This document shows, one piece after another, positions 23,601 through 35,403 of a DNA stretch of 64,000 bases (positions are counted from its first letter, which is position 1; every line of letters begins with the position of its first letter). This DNA is from Mesorhabditis belari. Lineage: Eukaryota > Nematoda > Chromadorea > Rhabditida > Rhabditidae. The notes under the pieces are model-generated. The model worked only from the letters and a program-made list of their open reading frames with translations, searched no databases and was not told the origin of the DNA. The translations under genes were made by a program, and so were the position numbers. Location of the stretch: NCBI GenBank assembly GCA_958450365.1, contig CAUEEP010000926.1, positions 558,001 through 622,000 on the forward strand, written 5' to 3'.

Positions 23601-23866
23601 TTAATCGGAATCCAGCTCAACCTTGACTTTCGCACTTTCCTGAGAATTTGGATATGTTTTGTTTAAGACTTTTTGGCTTACATTGCTTGAGCTTCTTGCT
23701 GATCGAGACGCAGAGCTGGAGCTGGATGAACCGCTGGAATCGGAATCGGAGCCTGATCCACTGCCGGACGATGATGATGAACGAGAACGTCTCTGAAAAA
23801 AAAATGAGAAGATCAGGCTTTGACCTCATTGCCAGAGTTACTAAAATTCTCAAAATCTTACCCTTT
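23601..23866 (-). pseudogene. rsr-2: 3' fragment of rsr-2, copy A
   Basis: Only the last two exons of the Arg/Ser-rich gene are present: [18 protein letters not shown]..., then [11 protein letters not shown] and the stop at 23,601. Homology with copy B stops abruptly at about 23,866 inside the preceding intron, where an unrelated repeat begins. It has no promoter of its own. Confidence 0.9.
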
Positions 23867-23950
23867 AAACGGACGGAGTTAGGGAACAACCGAAAATTTT
23901 CTGTAATTTGACCTATCTGTTTTATCTTTCAAATTGGTTTTTATAGCTTT
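23867..23950. repeat. dispersed repeat fragment at the duplication breakpoint
   Basis: AAACGGACGGAGTTA, then AATTTTCTGTAATTTGA, then TTTCAAATT at this position recur in the same order in the centre of the foldback element at 58,222-58,993 (58,511-58,590). The copy begins exactly where copy A homology ends. Confidence 0.7.
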
Positions 23951-24399
23951 TGATATGTTAAAGCTTGGGTGCTTTGGTGGTTGGGGAGCACCTATTTTTT
24001 CGATTTTTCGAGGGTAATCGAGGGCGCCGAGTACGAATTTCGGGTTTTTAACATAGATTTGATTTTAAAAGCGGACTTTTTCGACCTCGAAAGTAATGCC
24101 GAATCAATGCTTTTTGGCGATTTCGTATGCAAATTTGCGTGTCTACATTTGGCTTTGTGAGCGTTTAGCCGTAATCACGCATAGTTGGGGATGTGTGTGA
24201 GCTATCTCTAGAAAGCTTGCAGCACCCACCCCCCGCCAACTATATGCGCCATTAAATTGTGACTAGACCTTTTGAGATCACGAGCCAGTTTTTTAAAAGC
24301 AAATTTATGTTAAAAGTGCGAAATGTGTGCTCAGCGCCCTCGATTTTCGTTGAATCAATCAAAAATTAACGATTACTAAAATGTATAACATTTTGACAA

Positions 24400-24960
24400 A
24401 GCAAAAGATAGAGTGTTATGAAACGGACATCAATGACATCAATGATAAAACTAAGACTTAGTATAGTGCGTAACAAAATTATATGTTTTTTGGTCCACCA
24501 TGTTTTTTTGCCCCAAAAACTAGGAATAAAAATAAAAATTTCGAATAAAAATTCAACTTTTAACCAAAAACAAGTTCAAAATTTTGTTTTAAGTCAATTT
24601 GCATCAAAATTATATTTAATCGGGAAGATATTGCGCTTATAGAAATTTCTATATAATCTTCGTCATTTCTCCCGCGTAACAAAATGATAGGTCCACCTTG
24701 ATTTAACAGTTTTATTTTATAATTTTAACTAATAAACTTCAACAAAAGATAACGTTAGTATTTAATAGATTTTCCGCCATTTTTGATAGGCATATTCATT
24801 CGCTTTGGCATTGTTTCGACGAGCACATCAATCTGAACGCTTCCGATTCAAATCCAGATTCCTTGCAAAAGTCTGAGTGTCATCTACCATTATCTTGTGT
24901 AATTCTTTTTTATTCATAAAAAGCGTCTGGAAAAATAATCTATAGCGACAGAGGCGTCTC
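24400..24960 (-). mobile_element. Tc1/mariner-type transposase relic
   Basis: At 24,755-24,832 (minus) the codons read IDVLVETMPKRMNMPIKNGG, then KSIKY and a stop, which resembles the C-terminal end of Tc1-family transposases. Repeated GCGTAACAAAAT...GGTCCACC segments at about 24,465 and 24,677 may be remnants of the ends. No intact catalytic region is present. Confidence 0.55.
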
Positions 24961-24969
24961 AATGTCGAA

Positions 24970-25382
24970 ATCTCAATTTTGCGATGAGAAAACCGATTTG
25001 GACGCCTTCTGACAGATGTTTAGCCCACTCAAACAAATTTTCGTCAAGAATTTTTGATTCAAATTTGTAGAAAAGTATTTAAGGGCCATTATGGTACCAC
25101 ATGTGGGCTGATTCGAACATTTTTGACCGAGTTACAGCGTTTTAAATTTCAGGAGACAAAAATTTAACCTTGTAATGTGTTACTGTGTTAAAGGGTTACT
25201 TTCTGGTATGCTGGCTTCACGCGCTTGTAGCTCGGTCAAAAATGTTCGGACCACCCCAAATGTGGTACCATAATGATCCTTAAATACTTTTCTACAACTT
25301 TGAATCAAAAATTCTTGTTCGAGTGGGCTAAACATCGGTCAGAAGGCGTCCAAATCGGTTTTCTCATCCCAAAAAAACAACG
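24970..25382. mobile_element. foldback element with about 175-bp arms
   Basis: The arm from about 24,978 (GAGAAAACCGATTTGGACGC, continuing through TTCTGACAGATGTTTAGCCCACTC and GTGGTACCAT) recurs inverted at 25,205-25,380. The spacer is short (about 65 bp). The arms differ at several bases, so it is an older insertion. Confidence 0.75.
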
Positions 25383-25539
25383 CACCAACGTGTCAAAAAA
25401 ATGTACCATCGCAGCAATTGTTAAAACTATTGTTGAGTCTAAATCGGATATGACATATATTCAATATATCAGATAGATTCTCCGAGCTTTCGCTCTGCTG
25501 TATTTATTGACCCCCGATTGTTTGTTGTTCAATGATTGT

Positions 25540-26190
25540 TCATTCTACGATGATACTGAATGGAATGATATTGAAACGGACTTTGTCCAAAAAATATGGT
25601 AGATATTTATTAATTAAACTAGAGCATTTTATAGCTGTTTAGTAATTAAACTAGAGCATTTTATAGCTGTTTACTAATTAAACTAGATCATCTTTTTTAA
25701 GATTCATTATGCTCAACGAATCTTCACGAGAGCATTACACAAGAATTGGCCACAAAAGATGTTATTAAAACTGATGATTTCTCCATGTTCTTCAAAGGTC
25801 CGATTGTAAAACGAAAGAAAACAAACCAAACAAACCAACAAACAAAACAGATTGTTTTCAAATTTTTATGTATTTATAGAATTGTTTAAGCAAGAATTGA
25901 CTCGTTTTCTTGAATCAATCGACACGTCCCGACCACCTCCAAACGCGAACATTTACGAATGGTGGAAAAATCATCAAATGGATTTTGAACTCTTATATCG
26001 GATAGCACAAGAACTCCTGACGGCGCCTACTACAAAAATCCTAATACAAATATCAGCTCTGAAAAAGTGTTTTCGTAAATTTTACTTGTGTAATTTTTAT
26101 TTATTTTGTTTTAGTATTGCCGGTGTTTAGCTAAATAATTCTCGTCGTCAACGGATTTCTGAAGACACGGCTATTAAACTTCTCAATATT
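25540..26190 (+). pseudogene. hAT-family transposase relic (C-terminal dimerisation region)
   Basis: NIYEWWKNHQMDFELLYRIA, then a frame shift to NTNISSEKVFS and later NSRRQRISEDTAIKLLNIS, matches the conserved order of the hAT dimerisation domain (WW...L..LA...L, then SE..FS, then a basic R..L...L stretch). Frameshifts and stops show that it is dead. Upstream, a 40-bp AT-rich segment (TAATTAAACTAGAGCATTTTATAGC) is tandemly repeated at about 25,610-25,690. Confidence 0.65.
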
Positions 26191-26499
26191 TCATTTAACC
26201 AAGATCATGTGGGGTTTCACATTTTTTCCAAAAATGATTAAATGCTATATGCTATTGGATTTAGGCGAAACACATGGCCATCAAGTAAAGAAACACGTTA
26301 CGGTTGGAGAACCGCTTATTCCCGCTATGCAGATCTATCACAAAATGAATGCGCCGAGGGCGAAAGCGATAATGAATGGTTTACAATTGATTCGGAAGAT
26401 AATTCTGAATAGATATGCTGTTATATACGTTTGTTATGTTTATATTGTTGCATTTTTGTTGATAAATTTGTTAAGAAATTAATTAGCTTTTCAAATTAC

Positions 26500-26650
26500 A
26501 ATCGCTAAAAATTTGAGTCAACCGATTTCGGTTGGAAACTCAGCATTTCGGGTGAACCGAAACCGAACCGAACCGAAAGATTTCGGTTGACTTTGGTTGA
26601 ACCGAAACCGAAACCGTACCGAAAAGAGCCAACCGAAACACAAGTCTAGT
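26500..26650. repeat. CCGAAA/TTTCGGTT-rich inverted simple repeat
   Basis: ACCGAAACCGAACCGAACCGA and its inverse TTTCGGTTGA occur repeatedly around short palindromes such as CAACCGATTTCGGTTG. It may be a terminal part of the adjacent hAT-type element, but this is not established. Confidence 0.6.
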
Positions 26651-27376
26651 GTGAAGAGAGGGATAAACAGGGAAGAGATCTAAAAATGGTCTCTCACAAT
26701 ATTTTTTGAAGCCAAAGACACTTCCATCTGGCATAATTTAACCTACTGATTACGTTTCTGAACAAATTGGAGCAAAATAAAAAAAATTTTTTCAAATTTC
26801 AACGTAGTCCCCCACATGAGTCAAAAGCTCAAAAAAAGTTTTTTTCAATTTTTTTTTTTGCCTCTACCAGTCAATTTAAGTTAGAAAATGAATATTTAAT
26901 GGTTAAAAATGGTTTCGGCTCTAGTTTTGGCCTTGAAAAGTGCCGCGATCGTTTGGGCTCCTTATAGTGAAGTACACTATAGAAGCGCGCACTTTGGAGC
27001 CCCGAAACTTTGCTTAAAAGGCATTTTCCCAAGTTCTCGTAGTGTTTTTCGGAATCTATGCATAAAACTAACCCAGAAAAAGTGGTTTTGAAAAAAAATG
27101 ACCGCATTATAACATTTTGCCGCCAATTTGCACCTTAGTTTGTCTAGTCCATGGATCTTTTACCGTAGAAACTGTTGCTTGAATCTTTACGTTTCGAAAG
27201 ACTCGTTTCGCGCTTTTGGCTTTCGTAAATCTTTTTATAAAAATTGTTATGAAAATTCTGCCCATCGTCTTTTCTAGACATTTTATTCGAGATCTCGTTG
27301 AGCTTAATTGTTACCTTGCTTTGACAATTTTACGTAATTGGATTTAGCGGACTTATTTAAAGAGTTCTTTAGCGTG

Positions 27377-30300
27377 ATGAATACTCCATCTGCTTCTCAA
27401 AATGCCTATTCGTCTCTACCGGAACAACCATTTCAAGTATGTTTCGTGTAAAGCGTTGATTAACTTCAATTTAGATGATAACGCGTGTGTTGAGCAACGT
27501 TGTGGATATGCAGCAGAATATGATCACCAATTTCTCAAACATCTCGTCCCAAGTGGAGTCTCTTCGAGTCGAAATGCGCTCTTCACTCTCCGAACTTCGG
27601 TCGGACATTCAACGAGGAGAGGATAAACATATGGGAAATGTGATGGAAATACATGACAAAGAGGTTATTCTAATAAAGAAGTAGTAAAATAATTTTCTGT
27701 AGGTTGACCGCATGATGCGCTTGTTGGAAAATTTGAGTGTAAAGACTTCCGGGGATGCAGCAACGCCAGCTCCTCAAAAACAAACCACTGTTGACCCTTG
27801 GGTTGCCGCTCAACTTCAGCAACTTCAAGTATTTGCCACTCTATCAACATTTTATTTTTTTTTTGTTTCAGACTGTGCAGCAACAAATGGCTTCTTTACT
27901 GGTGCGAAACGCTGGAATGCTTCCAAATATGGCCCAACCAGGCTATTCAATGCCATATCTTGCTAATAGCATGGCTATGCCTATGCCAACACAACCATCT
28001 TTCCCTACGGCTTCGCAAGCGGTGTCTTTTCCCACTGTGACTACGGCAGCTGCAATTCAACCTAAGCCCACTACCGTCATTACAGGGACCGCTCAGGTAA
28101 ATAAAAGTCTATACCTTTCAATTTTGTTATTAAGACAGCACCAATCGTGGCTCCAGCGTCTTCACCAGCGGCTCCTTTGACTCTACCCAGATCGGCAGCC
28201 GTCACACCTGTTACTCCTGTTATTCCAACTGCAAGGCCAACTGTTCCTGTAGTTCCAAGCCCAGCACAACTGAAATTTGGACCTGCTACTCCCGTTACTG
28301 AGAGAAGTTGGCAATCGCTTCATTAAAATATACTTTTGTTGTTTTAGCACAAGCTCCAGCTGTGACTACCCATGATGAAGAGGAAGAGGGCGGAGAACAT
28401 CCTGAGGCCTATGAACCAGAAGCTGACTTTGCTCCCGTCATTCCTCTACCTGAACTTGTTAAAGTTGTGACTGGCGAGGAGAATGAAAAGGTATGTTTGA
28501 CAATTTGCAAAGATTTTGGTATAAACTTTAGATTCTATTTGAAACTCGTTGCAAAGTCTATCGTTATATGGATAAGGAGTGGAAAGAGCGTGGCACCGGT
28601 GACTTGAAAGTGCTCGAAAATCCCGAGACGGGGCGCCAAAGAATAGTGATGAGACGCGACCAGGTATGTTCTTTTCCGGGTTTTATTGGATACAACAAGA
28701 CATTCAGGTCTTCAAAGTCTGCGTCAATCACGGTTTTGATGCATCAATGAAGATTGAAAAGATGGCCAAGAATGCAAAAGCTGTGACCTGGGTATGCATG
28801 GACGCGTCAGATGGGTATGTCAATATAATAATTTGCGTAATCAGGAAAAAATGTTCAGAGAACCTGCCATGACTCAACTATCGGCTCGCTTTGCGTCAGA
28901 AGAACTAGCTACCGACTTCAAGAAAACCTTTGAGAAATGTGTTGATAACGCTAAAAGTAAGTCTCAGACCTCTGGCAGCTAGCTATATTCCCAATATTTT
29001 AGATTCCATCAAGGCTGAGGTTAAGGTTGAAGCAAAATCCACTTCATCTGGATCGACAACTGAAATTGAAATCCCAAAAAATCAAGGCATTAAGAAGGAG
29101 GAAGTTAAATCTCAAGGCGACAGAAGAACTGGTTTTGACTGGAAGGAGCCTGAAGGAAGGTTTGTCGGGCAAAAAATTTACGATTGATTTTACGTTGACT
29201 TTTAGTTGGAATTGCCAAGGCTGTTACGCCAACAACCCTGCTAAAGACAGCAAATGCCAATGTTGCGGCACTGGAAAAGATGGATCGCCCGCTGAGACAA
29301 TCACTCAAGTTATTTCAAAGTCTGTTACAACCTGCAACTGCAAAAAAACTTACGGCATTTAGGCCCATGGCTGCAACGACGGCGCAGACTTCATCTCCAT
29401 TTTCGTTTGGTCTCAACAAAGCTGACCCGTCGATCGGAAACTTATCGCTTTCATCAAGAGAAGTTACAGCCTCCCCGACTTCAAGTGCTTCCAACACAAG
29501 TGTGATCGAGACGGGCAATAAATCACTTCCATTCGGATCACCATTCCAATCCAAAGAAAATGGAACACCAATGACCGTTGCCGGAGTCGATGTATCCACA
29601 AAACCACCGTTTTCATTTGCAAAGGCTGAAGCCACGAAAGATGAAAAGCCATTATTATTCTCCTTCGGACAAAAACCGGAAGCTGCTAAGTGAGTCACTT
29701 TTTCTTGTGTTTATATTACTGGTGTTTAGGCCCGAAACGCCAACCATGACATTTTCTTTCAACAAACCAGTCGTCCCGGTCACCACAGCAACCGTAACGC
29801 CAACGGGAAACAAGTTCTCATTTGCGGATGCTGCAAAACTGGCAGCTAATGATGATACAAAGAAGTACCCTAATTATTCTAATGCTAAGAACGACCCCTT
29901 CTATTAGAATGACCGCTTTTTCAATTACACGGCCCTGATACCAGCTGAAAGATATTTAGTTTTACCGTCTTACATAGTCCTAGTTAGTGTAAAATCATCT
30001 TCTAATGGAACGGCACTCTAAAAGAATATTGAAAATAGAATGGCATGGCGTTTTAGTGAAAGAATTACAGTAATTGCTAAATTAGTAAGGACTGATTTCA
30101 GACCAATCGCTTTCTCATTTGGGCAAAAGTCTCAGCTTGCACAGTCACCTCTTGCTTCAGCCACTGCTGCAAATCCACCGACGACGACTCCCACTTTCAG
30201 TTTCAAGCCTGCAGCCGCATCCACTGGACAAAAACCACTTTTTGGAGGTACTTTCACAATTGCTCATTTGCATTATAATTCTTTTTAGGTAGTGCTAGCA

Positions 30301-31352
30301 CTGCATCGCCTGCTGGCTCTTTGTTTGGAGGAGGAACATCTTCCGCGACTGCTTCACCTAGTCAAACGGCTGCAACCGATAGTAAACCTGCAGAACAAAA
30401 GAATGTAAACGATTGTTTCACCCTTGTTAACATAATGTATTGATTAGGTTTTTGGATCAATGTTTGGCAATAACTCTGGATCGAATGCCTTTGGGTTTTC
30501 TACGCCCAAGACAAGCATCTTTGAAGGACAATCTGCTCAAAATGCTAAAGATGCGCTTAGTGCATTGAAAAAAGCACAGGTTTGTTTGGTCAATGTTTAA
30601 GAAAAATACTTTCTCTTTAGCCGTTGGGTGCAAAACCCACCAACGGGGATGATGAATCAAAAGGTGCTGATGAGGAATATGAGCCTGATGTTGATTTTAA
30701 GCCAGTCATTCCACTTCCTGATCTTGTTGAGGTTTTTTTATCGTTAATGTAGTTAAAAATTGTATGTTCTTTAGATAAAAACAGGCGAGGAAGGAGAAGA
30801 AATAATCTTCAAGGAACGTTGCAAGCTCTATCGCTATAACAAAGAGACAAAGGAAGCAGCTGAACGAGGAACGGGTGATATGAAAGTGCGTTTTTTGAAT
30901 GTTCCGTATCTGTGCTTTGTCGGCTTTATTGTTTTTGAAAGTTTTGTCAGCAATTTGTTCTAGGTTTTGAAAAATCCAGAGACTGGTCTTCTTCGATGTG
31001 TGATGCGCCGCGAACAGGCGAGTTTTTGAATATTAATTACTTAAAAGGATAAAACACCTTTTTACCTCTATCTATGTCTGTTTAGGTTCACAAGTTGTGC
31101 GCCAACTTCAGACTTACACACACGTTAGTCATCAACGAAAAGACGAATGCTCCAAATGTGGCTGTTTTCAATTGCAAGGTATGGGTTTTTTATATTAGGA
31201 TTTAATAAAATCTAATGAAATTTATTTAGGATTTTTCCGAAAAGCCAGAAGGTGACGATGAAACTTTCTTCGTGAGATTCAAGACTCCGGAGCAATGTCA
31301 GACTTTTATCAACACCTTCCGTAGTGGAGTTGCCGCCGCCACTCAAAGATAA
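27377..31352 (+). CDS. npp-9: nucleoporin npp-9-like (RanBP2/Nup358 type), copy B
   Basis: The exon structure is the same as copy A (21 exons, first ATG at 27,377), with about 950 residues. It has two Ran-binding domains, one RanBP2 zinc finger and an FG-rich middle. Differences from copy A include one extra codon in the FG region (KPLLFSFG), KEAAERG instead of RETAERG, a RanBD2 exon reading [19 protein letters not shown], and a C-terminus AAATQR. The GC-donor intron is conserved near 31,018. It converges tail to tail with sinh-1 (stop 31,547), leaving under 200 bp between stops. I consider it the less changed copy. Confidence 0.88.
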
Positions 31353-31546
31353 CTTTCTTGGCTTGTGTTTTTAAAGTTTTTTAAGTTATGTTATTTATTA
31401 TTTTAGAGCCGAGTAAGTTTAACTTCGGTTTATTGTTCAGTGTTGTTAAATGTTTTTGCAACAATATTTTGTGATTTCTGCCCCAGTTAAAATTTTTTCA
31501 AACAACGAGAAACAAAATAACAAACACCTAAACATTAAATAAGTGC

Positions 31547-34500
31547 TTAGTCTTTTTGTACACTGAGCATCCGCCGGATTGTCCCCGCGAGTTTGAAATT
31601 TCTTTTCCCAGACCTTGTTGTGTGCTGAAATTTACTATGACTTGTTTCATTTGGTAGAATACCGTAGGGATTGGTCCATCTTCTTCGATTAGCGCTAATT
31701 CTGCGGCCATGACTGGCTTTCGTGCCCCGTCAGCACTGTGTTGCCAAACCTAAAAGAGAATTCTTGTGTCTTTTACAGTACATGGCGCTTTTGAACTTAC
31801 TCGCCGCCCTAAAAATCACGTTTTCCCCGTTTCCCATTCATTTTTTAAATCAAAAAATATCGAAAATCTGAACACGCCATCCCCAAACGACCTATATATT
31901 CGGAATCAGCGCAAAAAGAAAAAGTTTGTCTCGGCCCGAAAGCCGTCTGCAAATCCGAAAGCATCGTTGGTTATGTTGGTCCGTACTTTCCATCCAATCG
32001 TTTGATGTTCGACGATTTCCACCTCTAGATGTCGCACAATGTCTTCAGCCATTTCAATGGTTTCACATTGCAAGTTGATCGACTTCCAAGTTGAGCTCGA
32101 GTGGTGCTGAATACTTTGTTGTGTCAATGAAGCAAAGCTTCTCATACTTGAACAATACCCTCAAGAGTCAGTTCTCGATTCGTAAGGCGTTTCTCCTCGA
32201 TTTGTTGGAGGGTTTCGATTCGGATGATCGGTGCAGTCTCTAAAAATTTAGTTCTAAATTTTTGAGGCTTTTACCACCGTTTCCTTTGATTCGTTGCATT
32301 TGGCAGCTTGCATGGCAGATATGAGCCCATGGAACGAGGAAGTTCTGAAGAATTGATATGGTTAGGAACAAAAAAAGGATAAATGCTAATTTTGAAACGG
32401 TAATGGATAAGTACCAACTTAATTTGTATAAAAAACAATTAGCTTCATCGAACCTTTCTCACTGTCGGTCCCATAATCGATCTCCGTCTCTCATCTCGTG
32501 TATTCATCTCGAGACCCTCGCCTTGTAACCCTATTTTTGTTCGCTTAACAACTTTATTTATCCAATTCTTACTCAATGTAATCCCGTGTTTTGGCTTGAA
32601 TTTGTGCACTCGTTCCACATTCCATTCAAGGAAAATTGACGACGTTTGTGGAAGATGCGGAGAGATATTTGGAGATGAGGAAGAGTTACTTGGACCGATG
32701 GGGAACTCTTGAATGGAAATAATTTACAATTTGATAGGTAACTAACCGAAAACGCTGCCTTTCTTGCTCTCTTTGATTTCGGCTGATTGGGGATCGGGAG
32801 TGAGGAGAGCGCTTGGAGGGGAAAGAAGCGGAAGTTGACGAGAAGGGATCAACCCATGCGGGTGGTAGTTGGCACGGGAACATGAAAGACGAATTTGTGG
32901 TCGATTTCGAGAACTTGTTCACAATGTAATCGGTTTTTGATCATTCAGATTACATTATCAACAATCCAATGGAAAAATCAAATCTAGTTTTCTCATATGG
33001 ACTTTTTGGTCCTCTTTATCTTCCCCTCACTCACTATTTCGTCGATACATCACGAAATCAATCGAATGCGTGCTTTCGATCGTTTGCTCGGCGTTCAATT
33101 TCACGTCGAATCCGTTGGCCGTCTCGATCGTGTATTCGGGGACTAAAAGAAAGTTTGATAGGTTGAAAATGAAAGTTTCAAAATTTTAAGAACTCTTAAA
33201 GTTCTCAGAACGCTCAGCTCACCCAAATACAGTCGCTCTTTTTCCTCATCGTTCATTCCTTGCAATCTCCTCTCGATCGCTTTCTCCCGCAACCAGCCGA
33301 TGGTCTGTCCCAAATGCTCCAACTCGAAAACGTATTGCTCGCCAGTGGTGAAATATCTGAAGATCGAACTTAGCCTGACAAAAACAAAAAAATCCGAATT
33401 CAGTTCCAAATTCTCTCACACGGTGACTCGATGTTGTTTCTCGCCGGTTTTCCGCGGGATCAACGCCAAAGATCTGCAAAAATAGGGGAAAATTAAAATT
33501 CGGATTGCTTTATCAAACCGAAAACCCAATTCCCCGATCGATCGAGCTGTTTCGAGGGGCGGAAAGTCGGATTCGACCTCTCCATCGTCGGTGATATACA
33601 ACTCATAATCTGAGGGTTCACCACTGAAAAAGACAAAAAAGATCACATCTAGAAATTCAAATCAGTTTCTGTATGCTAAATATTCGGTCTAATTAGATCT
33701 ACTTTCCTGGCCACTTACGAAAATTGAGTAATGCTCAATGATCGGCGATACTTTTGGTCTTGGTCAACAGAATTTACTTCAAAAAAAATTTACCCCAGAA
33801 TCGTGGCACTTTCTCGATGATATACGAGACAGCAAACACCGATCACTTGCCAGATTTTCGCATTCGCCACAACGGAAACCTAAAGAAGATTGGCTGAGAA
33901 TTATTTTCAGAATCATTTTTCAAAAAGCACTCACCTTAAACTCGACTCGTTGCTCCGTGGACGCTCGCGGAACGTAGATTATCTCCAAAAGACAGCACAT
34001 TCGTTGACCGGCTGATGCTTCGAATTTGCTGAAGATCGTCCACGGATTCTCGTCGGGCAAAGTCTCCAATTCCCTGGAAACTTTCATCTTATTCTTATTT
34101 TTATTTATTAACCTCATTTCAGTTGGATTCGCTTTCACGATGGGCGAATCGACGATTGGTAACAGAGTTGAGGTGAATATTGGAACGATCGGCCTCTGAA
34201 ATTTCAGCTTGGTTCGTTATGAATGCCGATTTTTCTTGTGCCGAATTTCAGTTTTCAAAAAAAACACTTTTAACTGCTCGCGTTTACACCTTAAAAAATC
34301 TGCAAAATAAAAGTGTTACTAAATCAGCTTGGAACTATTTTTATGAGCAAGCAAGGGTCAAAACAAGCCTTGTAGCAGGACGGGGGGTTCCGCAGAAATA
34401 GTTCGCATTCTTAACTAGCCAAGCTAATACCATGAATTGTTGGCTAGGATGTTTAGGAAAGCGTGCTAACGTCGGAAAACTACAGTCTTGAGACCTCTGC

Positions 34501-35178
34501 CTAACCTGGTTTTCCGTATCCGAATCCTGTGTCCTTGCTCGAAGACGTTGTTCAATAATGGATGACGTGCCTAGTTGCTCATCCTCGTCCACCAAATCTA
34601 TCTAAAGTGAATTTTTTAGTGGTTTTTATTAGTCTCGACATGGGAAAATTCCAAGGCGAACCGAATTCTAACTTCGTTTTCTCGTCCGTTTCTTGACCGA
34701 TTGCTCTGAAATTTTGTCTACAAGCTGAAAATGTCTATCTGTAGACAACACTTCAAAGTATTCGACCAAAAAAACGAAAGGGAATTAGGTTCTGTTCGGA
34801 ATTTTCCCATGTCTACACCGTACATAGAATTGTTGCTCATCATCGTGCTCATCGTAATGCGTGCGGAAACCCAACGGAACACCGCCGAATTTGGCTCGTC
34901 TAGAATTTGTTGGCTTGTCAATTATGATCCTTCTACAATGCATTTCATTCAGTATTGAATGCATCCAAAACGACTCGAAAGTGTATGTGCAACTTCAAAT
35001 GAGTAACCGTATCCAAGGACACGATAACTTTTATTGTTATTGACTTAAAATTTTATAGACTCCATTTAAGTTACCGATCCAATGGCGGGAAGAGTTTATC
35101 ACAAAGACCAGTCTCATCTTCGGCGTGCAATTCGTGCCGAATACAAGCAATCAGTTCATCCGGCGGAAAGTAGGTCAT
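31547..35178 (-). CDS. sinh-1: SIN1 / sinh-1 TORC2 subunit homologue
   Basis: ATG at 35,178. Exons read in phase through: N-terminus MTYFPPDELIACIRHELHAE (SIN1 N-terminal pattern), an acidic linker (IDLVDEDEQLGTSSIIEQRL), NPWTIFSKFEA...VVANAKIWQVIGVCC, then the CRIM core ITDDGEVESDFPPLE...IGELGF, which is the strongest family match. A RBD-like part, a PH-domain part (CETIEMAEDIVRHLEVEIVE) and a basic tail ending SVQKD follow. SIN1 recruits AKT/SGK-type substrates to TORC2 at membranes. It lies 226 bp downstream of rsr-2 on the same strand with AATAAA-like signals between, as in nematode operons. Exons between about 32,950 and 32,300 are less certain. Confidence 0.85.
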
Positions 35179-35403
35179 CTAACCCGACGTGTCTAGATCT
35201 ATTCCAATCCTTTTTTGTTAGTCAACCTTCAGAAACACACTTTGTTAGTTAAATACTTTGTTGTTCCAGAAAACTATTCACATAACTGAGTACTTTATTC
35301 ACTTAATTTCAACAACAATAAAATTTATTCACCAATTGAACAACCACGGTCTGAAAACTGAACCGGTTTAGATAAATACAAAAACGCAACAATAATTGAA
35401 TTT

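Larger units (their letters stand above)
15787..23866 (+). repeat. segmental duplication, copy A
   Basis: This block matches 27,099-35,668 in direct orientation and order: npp-9, then sinh-1 and the end of rsr-2 on the other strand. Relative to copy B it lacks about 770 bp (B 31,760-32,525) and about 1,050 bp (B 33,085-34,140) of sinh-1. It has an inserted transposon (20,042-21,073) and a further 480-bp insertion (about 21,868-22,349). Identity elsewhere is high by eye. Confidence 0.95.

Noticed and set aside
31906..32190. Frameshifts in the sinh-1 copy B PH region
   Set aside because: An apparent break disappears when a 41-bp intron (GTATGAG...ATTCAG) is used. The frame then continues into CETIEMAEDIVRHLEVEI.
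32686..32922. Ser/Arg-rich minus-strand frame repeated in both duplication copies (also 21,439-21,675)
   Set aside because: It is in the wrong frame relative to neighbouring sinh-1 exons. The in-phase reading gives ILEIDHKFVFHVPVPTTTRM instead.
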